A stretch of DNA of 64,000 nt, taken from the NCBI RefSeq assembly GCF_026168105.1, contig NZ_LBMW01000016.1, forward strand, positions 92,874-156,873. Reading direction: 5' to 3'. A program made the position numbers and the translations under genes. Below, one piece after another: positions 49,044 through 58,527 of the stretch. Numbering within the stretch: the first letter of the stretch is position 1; the number at the start of each line of letters is the position of its first letter. The notes under the pieces are model-generated. The model was not told the DNA's origin, searched no databases, and saw only the letters and a program-made list of their open reading frames with translations. Source of the DNA: Streptomyces hygroscopicus (GTDB lineage: Bacteria > Actinomycetota > Actinomycetes > Streptomycetales > Streptomycetaceae).

Positions 49044-51110
49044 CTACCGCCAGGTGTCACCGGTCGTGTATCCGCTCGACGTGCCGGTGGTGTACGAGCG
49101 GTTGGCGCCGGACTCCCATGTCACGTTCCCGGAGCCGTCCTTCTTCAGGTACTTGTAGGTGAAGGCCGTGCTCCTGGGCACGATGGCGAGCTTGCTCCAG
49201 GTCGGGTAGGCGGCCGAGGAGAGCGGGACGGCGTCGCCCGTGTTCCAGGAGCCCAGGGAGGCGATGGAACCGACGACGTAGACGTTGGTGCCCCAGTCGG
49301 TCGTCGCGTACTCGTTGAAGGTGACGTCGGTCGCGTCCGGGTCCGCCACGTTCCAGGAGTTGTTCAGCGAGAGGGCCGATGCCGTCGTGGTCGCCGACCT
49401 GTTGGCGTTCGACTCCCAGGTCACATTCCCGGACGCGTCCTTCTTCACGAACTTGTACTGGAAGGACGTGTTGATCGGCACGCTCACCTCACCCGACCAG
49501 AGCGGGTACCCGGACGACGACAGCCGGATCGCCTTGGACGGGTCCCAGGAGCCCAGGGCCGAGATCGAGCCGACGACGTAGACGTCGGTGCCGCTGGTGG
49601 TGGGCGCGTACTCGTTGAACGTCGTGCTCACCGTGGACGACGAGCCACCGCCCGCGTTCGTGCAGCCCACCGTGCAGGTGTAGGAGGCGTTGAAGAAGGC
49701 GACCGCGCCCTTCGCGGGGATCGTGATGCTCGCGCTGCCGCCCGAGACGGTGACCTTGGTGGCGCCGCCGTCGACGACGTTCGCGTACGTGCCGTCGGCC
49801 ATGCCGGTGGTGAAGGTGTAGGTGGCGCTGCTCGAGCCGTTGTTCAGGGCGAAGAAGCCCTTGCCGCTGCGGCCGAAGCCGATGACGCCCGACGACTTGG
49901 TCTGCCAGTCGGAGACGGCCGCGGTGTCGGTCGCGTTGTGCCAGGCGACCATGCCGACGACCCCCGTGTCGCGGTCCAGGCAGTACCAGCCGTTCGAGCA
50001 GTCCGTGGTCGTCACGAAGCCCGAGGAGTTCGGCGGCGCCTGGTCGCTCCGGGTCCACTCCCAGCTGGCGTAGACCGTCGGCGTCGACCACTTGTATGCG
50101 AGCTGGAAGAGGTTGGCGAGCTTGTAGGTGTCGCCGTCCTTGTAGCTCAGATGCAGGCCGTTGCGTTCGGTGTCGTGGTTCGTCACGAACGACACCGAGT
50201 CGGCCGCGGGCAGGATGCCCGAGGAGGACAGGGACGCCAGGTCCGAGACATTGCCCTGGAACGCCGACTTCAGCTTGCTCGCGTAGGTGAAGTCCAGGAC
50301 GTCACCCGAGCCGAAGTAGTCTCCCGGTTGCGGAGTGGAGCCGGGGTAGACCTCCTGGAACATGTACGGCGCCGTCCCGGACGCCGTGTGGGTGAGCTTG
50401 GACTCGATCGCCGCCAGGTCCGCCTCGGGTATGTGCTTGGCCGCGTCCACGCGGAAGCCGTCGACACCGAGCGCGAGCTGCTTGTCGAGGTAGTCGGCGA
50501 TCCCGGCGCGCACGGTGTCCGAGCCGGTCTTGAGGTCGGGCAGGCCGAGGAGCTCGCAGTTCTGGACCTGCGTCAGGTTCGAGTAGTCCTGGATGGTCAG
50601 GTCGGAGGTGGGGCAGTCGGCGGAGTCGTGGTAGTCGGTCCGGTTCCAGTCGGGGGTGGCGTACTTGTCGGTGATGGCGGTGCCGTTGTAGTCGGTGCCG
50701 GTCTGCGCGGCCGTGTGGTTGATCACCGCGTCCGTGTAGACCTTCACGCCCGCCTTGTGGCACGCGCCGATCATGTCCGCGAACTTCGCCGCCGTCCCGA
50801 AGCGGCTGTTCAGGTTGTACGCGTACGGCTGGTAGACATCCCACCAGTAGTAGTTGGACTGCTTCATCGACTCGGCGGGCGGCGCCACCTGTACCGCGCC
50901 GTATCCGGCCGGGCCCAGCACCTGGGTGCACTCCGCGGCAATGGAGTCCCAGTTCCACTCCCACAGATTGGCGATCACATCGCCCTTGGCGGTCGTGTCC
51001 GCCCGCGCGGGGTGCGCGGGCAGGGCGGTCGGACCCGTGAGCGCCAAGGCGCCGACGGCCGCCACGGTCGTTGCGCGGCGGAGGAAACCTGGAGGTCGGC
51101 GTCCGGTCAT
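49044..51110 (-). CDS. Secreted alpha-amylase with two C-terminal CBM20 starch-binding domains
   Basis: A 688-residue exported enzyme. The signal peptide ends near PARADT (about residue 38). The GH13 catalytic domain shows region I DAVINHTAAQTG, region II GVDGFRVDAAKHIPEA, region III YMFQEVYPG and region IV SFVTNHDTERNG, as in Streptomyces endo-alpha-amylases (GH13_32 type). After a Ser/Gly linker come two homologous starch-binding domains, TDVYVVGSISALGSWDPSKA and TNVYVVGSIASLGSWNTGDA, each ending in W-E-S-x-A-N-R-S. Most Streptomyces alpha-amylases carry one such domain, so this is a duplication. Its leader holds a 21-bp tandem duplication. It is divergent from the pullulanase-like gene, with shared CTTGCTGT motifs. 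Confidence 0.94.
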   Translation of the reverse strand: MTGRRPPGFLRRATTVAAVGALALTGPTALPAHPARADTTAKGDVIANLWEWNWDSIAAECTQVLGPAGYGAVQVAPPAESMKQSNYYWWDVYQPYAYNLNSRFGTAAKFADMIGACHKAGVKVYTDAVINHTAAQTGTDYNGTAITDKYATPDWNRTDYHDSADCPTSDLTIQDYSNLTQVQNCELLGLPDLKTGSDTVRAGIADYLDKQLALGVDGFRVDAAKHIPEADLAAIESKLTHTASGTAPYMFQEVYPGSTPQPGDYFGSGDVLDFTYASKLKSAFQGNVSDLASLSSSGILPAADSVSFVTNHDTERNGLHLSYKDGDTYKLANLFQLAYKWSTPTVYASWEWTRSDQAPPNSSGFVTTTDCSNGWYCLDRDTGVVGMVAWHNATDTAAVSDWQTKSSGVIGFGRSGKGFFALNNGSSSATYTFTTGMADGTYANVVDGGATKVTVSGGSASITIPAKGAVAFFNASYTCTVGCTNAGGGSSSTVSTTFNEYAPTTSGTDVYVVGSISALGSWDPSKAIRLSSSGYPLWSGEVSVPINTSFQYKFVKKDASGNVTWESNANRSATTTASALSLNNSWNVADPDATDVTFNEYATTDWGTNVYVVGSIASLGSWNTGDAVPLSSAAYPTWSKLAIVPRSTAFTYKYLKKDGSGNVTWESGANRSYTTGTSSGYTTGDTWR

Positions 51111-51136
51111 GTGCGGCTCCGAATGGGGGTTTGGGG

Positions 51137-51178
51137 GGTTCGGTCTTGAACAACTGGGGTTCGGTCTTCAACAACTGG
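51137..51178. repeat. 21-bp tandem duplication in the alpha-amylase leader
   Basis: GGTTCGGTCTTGAACAACTG plus G is followed immediately by a second copy with one change (G to C). The pair lies 27-68 bp upstream of the amylase ATG, in the transcribed leader or core promoter. Confidence 0.8.
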
Positions 51179-51220
51179 TGAGAGTGGGTCAGTTGAGAGG
51201 GGCACGTCAAGGTTGACTGT

Positions 51221-51260
51221 GAAAGTTCTTGCTGTCACTTTCAAGACTCTTGCTGTAAAC
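51221..51260. promoter_or_regulatory. Candidate regulator site between the divergent amylase and pullulanase genes
   Basis: CTTGCTGT occurs at 51228-51235 and again at 51249-51256, exactly 21 bp (two helical turns) apart. The first copy is framed by GAAAGT and ACTTTC, and CAAGACTCTTG lies between. The CTTGC core recalls the motif clusters in the malR-malE region, so MalR is a reasonable candidate. Confidence 0.5.
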
Positions 51261-51377
51261 GTTTCGTCGGCGATACGGTCGCGCGGGCGCCCGGTGACGA
51301 AGCCGAGGATGGTCGCAGTCGTGGCCGTGGCGTGGGGTCGGACCCGACTGAGCCGTAATCGCAAGGAGTTCACACCT

Positions 51378-54300
51378 GTGATACCGAGATGGCCGGCGCC
51401 CCGGACGCGCCGCACCCGCCATGGCCGAATACCGCCGCGGGCCGGACGCGTCGCGGCTCTCACCGCCGCCGCGCTCGCCGCCGCACTCCTGCCGCCCGTG
51501 GCCGCCAGGGCCGCCACCCCGCCCGCGCCCCCGTCCGACGCACGGCTCGCCGCCCAGCCGGCCCGGCACGACGACACCCGCGAGCAGTTCTACTTCGTCA
51601 TGCCGGACCGCTTCGCCAACGGCGACACCTCCAACGACCGCGGCGGCCTGACCGGTTCACGCCTGGCCACCGGCTACGACCCCACCGACAAGGGCTTCTA
51701 CCAGGGCGGCGACCTCAAGGGCCTGACCAACAGGCTCGACTACATCAAGGGCCTCGGCACCACCGCCATCTGGATGGCCCCGATCTTCAAGAACCAGCCC
51801 GTCCAGGGCAGCGGTTCCGATGCCTCCGCCGGCTACCACGGCTACTGGATCACCGACTTCACCCAGGTCGACCCGCACTTCGGGACGAACAAGGACCTGG
51901 CCACCCTCATCGCCAAGGCCCACGCCAAGGGCATGAAGGTGTTCTTCGACGTCATCACCAACCACACCGCCGACGTCATCGACTACGAAGGCGCGTCGTA
52001 CGACTACCTCTCCAAGGGCGCCTTCCCGTATCTGACCAAGGACGGGCGGCCGTTCGACGACGCCGACTACGCCGCCGGCGGCAGGCCGTTCCCCGCCGTC
52101 TCCACCGCGTCCTTCCCGCGCACTCCGACCGTTCCGGCCGCGAAGAAGAACATCAAGGTGCCGTCGTGGCTCAACGACCCGACGATGTACCACAACCGGG
52201 GCAACTCGACCTACGCCGGCGAGAACGCCACCTACGGGGACTTCTCCGGCCTCGACGACCTGTGGACCGAGCGTCCCGAGGTCGTCAGCGGCATGGAGAA
52301 GATCTATGAGCGCTGGGTGCGGGACTTCGGGGTCGACGGCTTCCGGATCGACACCGTGAAGCACGTCGACATGGAGTTCTGGGCCCAGTGGGCGACCGCG
52401 CTCGACAAGTACGCCGCCGCGCACGGGCGCAGGAACTTCTTCATGTTCGGTGAGGTCTACTCCGCCGACACCTCGATCACCTCGCCCTACGTCACGCGGG
52501 GCCGCCTCGACGCCACGCTCGACTTCCCCTTCCAGGACGCGGCCCGCCAGTACGCCTCCCAGGGCGGCGGCGCGCAGAAGCTCGCGAGTGTCTTCGCGGA
52601 CGACTACAAGTACACGACCGACAAGGCCAACGCGTACGAGCAGGTCACCTTCCTCGGCAACCACGACATGGGGCGCATCGGGTACTTCCTGAAACAGGAC
52701 AACCCCCACGCGTCCGACGCCGAGCTGCTGAAGAAGGACGAGCTCGCGAACGAGCTGATGTTCCTCAGCCGCGGCAACCCCGTCGTCTACTACGGCGACG
52801 AGCAGGGCTTCACCGGTTCCGGTGGCGACAAGGACGCCCGCCAGACGATGTTCGCCTCCAAGGTCGCCGACTATCTCAAGGACGACGAGATCGGCACCGA
52901 CCGTACGCACGCGAGCGACTCGTACGACACGCGTGCACCGCTCTTCGAGCAGATCCGTGCTCTCGCGAAGCTGCGCAAGGTCAACCCCGCCCTCACCGAC
53001 GGCGTGCAGACCGAGCGCTACGCGGCCGACGGTGCAGGCGTCTACGCCTTCTCCCGTACGAGCACCGGCAAGGACCGCACCGAGTACATCGTCGCCCTCA
53101 ACAACGCCGGCGAGGCGAAGACGGCGACCTTCACGGCCGGCTCGGCGAACATGACGTACCGAGGGATCCACGGGACGTCCGCCGCCGTCACGAGCGGGGC
53201 CGACAGGAGGGTCACGGTCACGGTCCCGGCCGGATCGGCGGTCGTGTTCAAGGCCGCCGGCCCACTCGAGGGGCCCACGGGCGCTCCGAAGATCACGCTC
53301 AAGGCCCCGGACACGGGCGCCACCGGCACGGTGGACGTCTCCGCCGGCGTGGACGGGGGGCAACTCGACCGCGTCGTCTTCGCCGCTCAGGTCGGAAACG
53401 GCGCATGGCGGATCCTCGGCTCGGCCGACCACGCCCCGTACAAGGTCACCCAGACCATCGCCGGGAACGTCCCGGCCGGAACGGCCCTGCGCTACAAGGC
53501 GGTCGTGATCGACTCGGCGGGCCGCACCGCGAGCGCGACGGCCGGGAGCACCACCGGCACACCGCCCCCCGCACCGGTGCCCACCGCCTCCTCCCGCGAC
53601 TACGCGATCGTCCACTACAAGCGCACCGACGGCGACTACGCCGACTGGGGCCTGTACGCCTGGGGCGACCTCGCCGACGGCGAGGCGACGACCTGGCCCA
53701 GCAGCCATCCCTTCACCGGCCGTGACGCCTACGGAGCCTTCGCCTACGTCAAGCTGAAGCCCGGCGCCTCCAACGTCGGCTTCCTCGTCATCGACAAGAA
53801 CGGCAACAAGGACGTCTCCGCCGACCGCAGCATCGACGTCACCAAGACCGGAGAGGTCTGGGTCGAACAGGGCAAGGAGACCGTCCTCACCCAGAAGCCG
53901 ACGGCCGACTACCCCCCGCAGGACACGACGAAGGCCGTCATCCACTACCACCGCGCCGACGGGAACTACGACGGCTGGGGCCTGCACGTCTGGACGGGCG
54001 CCGCGCACCCCACGGACTGGACCGCTCCCCTTCAGCCGGTGCGGACCGACGCGTACGGCGCGGTCTTCGAGGTACCGCTCGCCGACGGCGCCACCAGCCT
54101 CAGCTACATCATCCACAAGGGCGACGAGAAGGACCTCCCCGCCGACCAGTCGCTCGACCTCAAGGCGAACGGCCACGAGGTCTGGTTGCTGGGCGGCCAG
54201 GAGAAGTACCTGCTGCCCCAGCCCGCGGGCAGCGCCGCCGCCCTCGACCTGACCACCTCCAAGGCGATCTGGGTCGACCGGAACACCGTCGCATGGAACG

Positions 54301-56819
54301 GCGTCGACGGCGCCGCCTCCACTCAGCTCGTCTACTCCCACGACGGTTCGATCGCAGTCGAGGGCGGCACGCTCAGGAGCGACGACGAGCGCTGGCTGCG
54401 CCTGACGAAGACCACGCTCACCGACGCCCAGAAGGCGAAGTTCCCGCATCTGAAGGACTACACGGCGTGGTCCGTCGACCCCCGCGACCGGGACCGGGTC
54501 CGCGAGGCCCTCAACGGCCAGATCGTGGCCACGCAGCGCGCCGCGAACGGTGCGGTGCTCGCGGCGACGGGCGTCCAGATCGCCGGCGTACTGGACGATC
54601 TGTACGGGAGCGCGACGCGGGCCCACCTCGGACCGACCTTCTCCAAGGGCCGTCCCACGCTTGCCGTGTGGGCGCCGACCGCGCAGAAGGTCTCGCTGGA
54701 GCTCGGCGGCTCCACGGTCGCCATGCGGCGCGACGGCACCACCGGCGTCTGGTCCGTCACCGGAGGGGCGTCCTGGAAGAACAAGCCCTACCGGTACGTC
54801 GTGACGGTGTGGGCGCCCAGCGTCCGGAAGATCGTCACCAACAAGGTCACCGACCCGTACTCGGTCGCCCTGACCGCCGACTCCGAGCGCAGCCTGGTCG
54901 CCGACCTGGACGACCGGTCCCTCGCGCCGAGCGGCTGGTCGTCCCTGAAGAAGCCCGGGGCCGTACCGCTCAGGGACGCCCAGATCCAGGAACTGCACAT
55001 CCGGGACTTCTCGGTGGCGGACAGGACCGTCCCGGCCAAGGACCAGGGCAGCTACCTCGCCTTCACCGACCGGAACAGCGACGGCTCCAGGCACCTGCGG
55101 GAACTGGCCAGGGCCGGTACGTCGTACGTGCACCTGCTGCCCGCGTTCGACATCGCGGGCATCCCCGAGAAGAAGTCCGAACAGGCCACCCCCGCCTGTG
55201 ACCTCGCGTCCTACCCCGCCGACTCCGACCGGCAGCAGGCGTGCGTCGCCGCGACCGGCGCGAAGGACGCGTACAACTGGGGCTACGATCCATACCACTT
55301 CACGGTCCCCGAGGGCTCCTACGCCACCGACCCGAACGGCACCGGCCGCACGGTCGAGTTCCGCCGGATGGTCAAGGCGCTGAACGAGGACGGACTGCGC
55401 GTCGTCATGGACGTCGTCTACAACCACACCGCCGCGAGCGGCCAGGCCGACACCTCCGTGCTCGACAGGATCGTGCCGGGGTACTACCAGCGTCTGCTCG
55501 CGGACGGCTCGGTGGCGAACAGCACCTGCTGCGCCAACACCGCGCCCGAGAACGCGATGATGGGCAAGCTCGTCGTGGACTCGATCGTCACCTGGGCCAA
55601 GGAGTACAAGGTCGACGGGTTCCGCTTCGATCTCATGGGGCACCATCCGAAGGCCAACATCCTCGCCGTGCGCAAGGCGCTCGACGCACTCACGCCCGCC
55701 AAGGACGGCGTCGACGGCAAGAAGATCATCCTCTACGGCGAGGGCTGGAACTTCGGCGAAGTCGCCAACGACGCCCGCTTCGTGCAGGCCACCCAGAAGA
55801 ACATGGCCGGCACCGGCATCGCGACCTTCTCGGACCGCGCCCGTGACGCCGTGCGCGGTGGAAGCCCCTTCGACTCGGACCCCGGCATCCAGGGCTTCGC
55901 GTCCGGCCTGTACACCGACCCCAACGCATCCACGAGCAACGGGACTTCGGCCGAGCAGAAGGCCCGCCTCCTGCACTACCAGGACCTCGTCAAGGTCGGT
56001 CTGAGCGGCAGCCTCGCCAAGTACCACTTCACCGACACCGCCGGAAAGGAGGTCACCGGCGCCGAGGTCGACTACAACGGCTCGCCCGCCGGTTACGCGG
56101 ACGCGCCCGGCGACGCCCTCGCCTACGCCGACGCGCACGACAACGAGTCGCTGTTCGACGCGCTCGCCTACAAGCTGCCGATGGGCACCTCCGCGTCCGA
56201 CCGGGCCCGTATGCAGGTCCTCGCGATGGCCACGGCCACCCTCTCGCAGGGCCCGTCCCTCTCCCAGGCAGGATCCGATCTGCTGCGCTCCAAGTCCCTC
56301 GACCGCAACTCGTACGACAGCGGCGACTGGTTCAACGCCATCCACTGGGACTGCAGCGACGGCAACGGCTTCGGGCGCGGACTGCCGATGGCCGCCGACA
56401 ACCAGTCCAAGTGGACCTACGCCAAGCCTCTGCTGACCTCCGTCAGGGTGGGGTGCCCGCAGATCGAGGGTTCCTCCGCCGCCTACCGGGATCTGCTGAG
56501 GATCCGTACGACCGATTCGGTGTTCTCCCTGGCCACCGCGGACCAGGTGCAGTCGAAGCTCTCCTTCCCGCTGTCCGGGAAGGACGAGACGCCGGGCGTG
56601 ATCACGATGGAGGTGGGAGACCTGGTCGTGGTCTTCAACGCGACGCCGCAGAAGCAGGAACAGACCGTCGCGGCCCTCGCCGGGAAGGACTACGCACTGC
56701 ACCCGGTGCAGGCCGCCGGAGCGGACCCTATCGTCAAGACCTCGTCGTACGCGGCGAAATCCGGCACGTTCGCCGTTCCGGGTCGCACCGTGGCGGTCTT
56801 CTCCCGGGTCACTCGCTAG
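51378..56819 (+). CDS. Giant secreted bifunctional alpha-amylase/pullulanase-type glycosidase
   Basis: A 1,813-residue exported protein with a signal peptide (about residues 1-46). Its first GH13 domain shows DVITNHTAD (about residue 191), GFRIDTVKHV (about 321), FGEVYSAD (about 357) and FLGNHDMGR (about 425). Two pullulanase-type carbohydrate modules follow, AIVHYKRTDGDYADWGLYAW and AVIHYHRADGNYDGWGLHVW, then a CBM48-like segment (PTLAVWAPTAQKVSLEL). The second GH13 domain is of pullulanase type: MDVVYNHTAAS, VDGFRFDLMGHHP (about 1412), LYGEGWNFGE and YADAHDNESLFD. Both active sites look complete, so one protein could cut alpha-1,4 and alpha-1,6 bonds. GTG 51378 follows AAGGAG. S. coelicolor has a similar gene beside its mal cluster. 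A strong terminator follows. Confidence 0.93.
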   Translation: MIPRWPAPRTRRTRHGRIPPRAGRVAALTAAALAAALLPPVAARAATPPAPPSDARLAAQPARHDDTREQFYFVMPDRFANGDTSNDRGGLTGSRLATGYDPTDKGFYQGGDLKGLTNRLDYIKGLGTTAIWMAPIFKNQPVQGSGSDASAGYHGYWITDFTQVDPHFGTNKDLATLIAKAHAKGMKVFFDVITNHTADVIDYEGASYDYLSKGAFPYLTKDGRPFDDADYAAGGRPFPAVSTASFPRTPTVPAAKKNIKVPSWLNDPTMYHNRGNSTYAGENATYGDFSGLDDLWTERPEVVSGMEKIYERWVRDFGVDGFRIDTVKHVDMEFWAQWATALDKYAAAHGRRNFFMFGEVYSADTSITSPYVTRGRLDATLDFPFQDAARQYASQGGGAQKLASVFADDYKYTTDKANAYEQVTFLGNHDMGRIGYFLKQDNPHASDAELLKKDELANELMFLSRGNPVVYYGDEQGFTGSGGDKDARQTMFASKVADYLKDDEIGTDRTHASDSYDTRAPLFEQIRALAKLRKVNPALTDGVQTERYAADGAGVYAFSRTSTGKDRTEYIVALNNAGEAKTATFTAGSANMTYRGIHGTSAAVTSGADRRVTVTVPAGSAVVFKAAGPLEGPTGAPKITLKAPDTGATGTVDVSAGVDGGQLDRVVFAAQVGNGAWRILGSADHAPYKVTQTIAGNVPAGTALRYKAVVIDSAGRTASATAGSTTGTPPPAPVPTASSRDYAIVHYKRTDGDYADWGLYAWGDLADGEATTWPSSHPFTGRDAYGAFAYVKLKPGASNVGFLVIDKNGNKDVSADRSIDVTKTGEVWVEQGKETVLTQKPTADYPPQDTTKAVIHYHRADGNYDGWGLHVWTGAAHPTDWTAPLQPVRTDAYGAVFEVPLADGATSLSYIIHKGDEKDLPADQSLDLKANGHEVWLLGGQEKYLLPQPAGSAAALDLTTSKAIWVDRNTVAWNGVDGAASTQLVYSHDGSIAVEGGTLRSDDERWLRLTKTTLTDAQKAKFPHLKDYTAWSVDPRDRDRVREALNGQIVATQRAANGAVLAATGVQIAGVLDDLYGSATRAHLGPTFSKGRPTLAVWAPTAQKVSLELGGSTVAMRRDGTTGVWSVTGGASWKNKPYRYVVTVWAPSVRKIVTNKVTDPYSVALTADSERSLVADLDDRSLAPSGWSSLKKPGAVPLRDAQIQELHIRDFSVADRTVPAKDQGSYLAFTDRNSDGSRHLRELARAGTSYVHLLPAFDIAGIPEKKSEQATPACDLASYPADSDRQQACVAATGAKDAYNWGYDPYHFTVPEGSYATDPNGTGRTVEFRRMVKALNEDGLRVVMDVVYNHTAASGQADTSVLDRIVPGYYQRLLADGSVANSTCCANTAPENAMMGKLVVDSIVTWAKEYKVDGFRFDLMGHHPKANILAVRKALDALTPAKDGVDGKKIILYGEGWNFGEVANDARFVQATQKNMAGTGIATFSDRARDAVRGGSPFDSDPGIQGFASGLYTDPNASTSNGTSAEQKARLLHYQDLVKVGLSGSLAKYHFTDTAGKEVTGAEVDYNGSPAGYADAPGDALAYADAHDNESLFDALAYKLPMGTSASDRARMQVLAMATATLSQGPSLSQAGSDLLRSKSLDRNSYDSGDWFNAIHWDCSDGNGFGRGLPMAADNQSKWTYAKPLLTSVRVGCPQIEGSSAAYRDLLRIRTTDSVFSLATADQVQSKLSFPLSGKDETPGVITMEVGDLVVVFNATPQKQEQTVAALAGKDYALHPVQAAGADPIVKTSSYAAKSGTFAVPGRTVAVFSRVTR

Positions 56820-56830
56820 GGCACTAGCGT

Positions 56831-56866
56831 GGTGGGGCGGACCGGGATCTCCGGGTCCGCCCCACC
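56831..56866 (+). terminator. Terminator after the amylase-pullulanase gene
   Basis: Perfect 13-bp stem (GGTGGGGCGGACC and complement), 10-base loop, followed by TCCTTTTCC, 11 bp after the stop codon. Confidence 0.8.
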
Positions 56867-56894
56867 TCCTTTTCCGCGCCGAGGGGCGGCTCAC

Positions 56895-58499
56895 ATGGAC
56901 GGCAACGGCAAGCAGACGGGCTCCACCGTGCTGGTGGTCGACGATGCTCCCGCCAGCCGCTACGCGCTGGGTGCCGTACTGCGCCGGGCGGGACACAGCG
57001 TCGTCCCCGTCGCCAGCGGCGGGGAGGCGCTCAACGAACTCGACCTGCGACTGCGCAAGGGCGCCCTGCCCGACGTCGCCCTCGTCGACGTGGGGCTGCC
57101 GGACATGAGCGGCTTCGAACTGTGCCGCAGGCTCAAGTCCTCGCCGCCCACCGCCGGGCTGCCGGTCGTGCACTTCTCCGCCGTCTCCGCCGGGCCCGGC
57201 TTCCGCTGCCGCGGGCTGGACTCCGGCGGTGAGGCCTATCTCTCGGTGCCGGCCGAACCCGAGGAGATCCAGGCCGTCGTACGGGCCGCCGTGCGCGGCG
57301 CCCGGATGCGCAGTGGGGCGGAGGCGCTGGCGCGGCGGCTGACGCTGCTGTCGGAGACGATCGTCTCCGTACAGGCAGCCCGGTGCATGACGGAGCTCGT
57401 CCAGGCCGCCGCCGAGGGCGCCTCCCGGCTCACCGGTTCGCCCGCGGTCGTCTTCGTGCTCGGCGAGGACGGCGAGCTGTATCGCGGCCTGTCCCGCTCC
57501 CGGGCGGGCGTCTCGCTCCCGGACGCCGAGGCCCATGAGACCGTGGCCCGGCTGATCCGCGGCCTGATCGCCGGACACACCGGGGCACGCGACACGATGG
57601 TGCCGCATCCGCTGTGGCCCGCGGGCTTCCTGCGCGCCGGTGGGTCCGACGACGCGCGCGTGGTGGTGGCGCGGTCCCAGGAGGGCAAGCCGGCCGTCTG
57701 TCTCGCCCTGCCCGCGGGCGGGCCGGCCGCCGAGGGCGACGCGCTGGTCTCCCGGCTCGCCCAGGCGACCGCGCTCGCCGCCGAGGCCCTGCTCATGTAC
57801 CAGGTGGAGCGGCATGTCGCGCTCACCCTGCAGCACAGCTTCCTGCCTCAGCAGGCGCCCTCGATGCAGGGGGTGGAGATGGTCGTCCGCTATGTGCCCG
57901 CCTCCCGGCAGACCGAGATCGGGGGCGACTTCTACGTGGCGCTGAACACCTCCCGCGGGGTGCTGACCGCGGTGGGCGACATCGCCGGGCACTCGCTGGA
58001 CGCGGCCACCGTCATGGTGGAGATCCGGCACGCGCTGCGCGCCTACTGCGTGGAGAACCCGGACCCCGACAGCCTGGCCCGGCGGCTGGACCGGCTGCTG
58101 CAGCACTTCCACCCCGAGGTCACCGCCACCGTCTGCCTGGTTCTGGTCGAACCCGACAGCGGGCGCGTCCGCATCGCCAACGCCGGCCATATCCCGCCGC
58201 TGATCGTGCACAACGACGCCACCGCCGAATACGCCTCCGTCGGCGGCCCGTTACTCGGACTCGGCCTGGACCGGCCGCCGCCCACCGAGACGGTACTGCG
58301 GCCCGCGGACCGGCTGCTCATGGTCACCGACGGGCTCATCGAGAACCGCGGCACCGACCTCGGCGTCTCCATGGAACATCTGCGCACGGCCGCTGCCGAC
58401 GCCCCGCCCGGTGTCGGGGCGCTGTGCGACACACTGCTCGGCTGCTTCGGCCGGGACCGGCAGGACGACATCGCGCTGCTGGCCCTGCGGTTAGGGTGA
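56895..58499 (+). CDS. Response-regulator/GAF/SpoIIE-type PP2C phosphatase
   Basis: A 534-residue signalling protein. Residues about 10-125 form a receiver domain: acidic pair VLVVDDAP, phosphorylation Asp in VALVDVGLPDMSGFELCRRL, then VVHFSAVSA. A GAF-like domain follows (about 135-290). The C-terminal 220 residues are a SpoIIE/RsbU-type metal phosphatase: VERHVALTLQHSFLPQQAPS, QTEIGGDFYVAL, LTAVGDIAGHSLDAATVMVE, RIANAGHIPPLIV and LLMVTDGLIENRG, with the final Asp in DDIALLALRLG. Such proteins dephosphorylate anti-sigma-antagonists and so switch sigma factors on. The cognate kinase and antagonist are not adjacent. Start ATG 56895, with GAGGGG upstream. No canonical lysine follows in the receiver (S-V-P-A), so phosphorylation may be atypical. 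Confidence 0.9.
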   Translation: MDGNGKQTGSTVLVVDDAPASRYALGAVLRRAGHSVVPVASGGEALNELDLRLRKGALPDVALVDVGLPDMSGFELCRRLKSSPPTAGLPVVHFSAVSAGPGFRCRGLDSGGEAYLSVPAEPEEIQAVVRAAVRGARMRSGAEALARRLTLLSETIVSVQAARCMTELVQAAAEGASRLTGSPAVVFVLGEDGELYRGLSRSRAGVSLPDAEAHETVARLIRGLIAGHTGARDTMVPHPLWPAGFLRAGGSDDARVVVARSQEGKPAVCLALPAGGPAAEGDALVSRLAQATALAAEALLMYQVERHVALTLQHSFLPQQAPSMQGVEMVVRYVPASRQTEIGGDFYVALNTSRGVLTAVGDIAGHSLDAATVMVEIRHALRAYCVENPDPDSLARRLDRLLQHFHPEVTATVCLVLVEPDSGRVRIANAGHIPPLIVHNDATAEYASVGGPLLGLGLDRPPPTETVLRPADRLLMVTDGLIENRGTDLGVSMEHLRTAAADAPPGVGALCDTLLGCFGRDRQDDIALLALRLG

Positions 58500-58527
58500 A
58501 GGCGTCCGCCGCAGAACAGGAGTGCCC

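Noticed and set aside
51657..58211. A 2,184-codon open frame on the minus strand across the amylase-pullulanase and phosphatase genes
   Set aside because: It is the antisense shadow of two well-supported genes. Its translation is low-complexity Val/Arg/Gly and has no domain; long antisense frames are expected at this G+C content.
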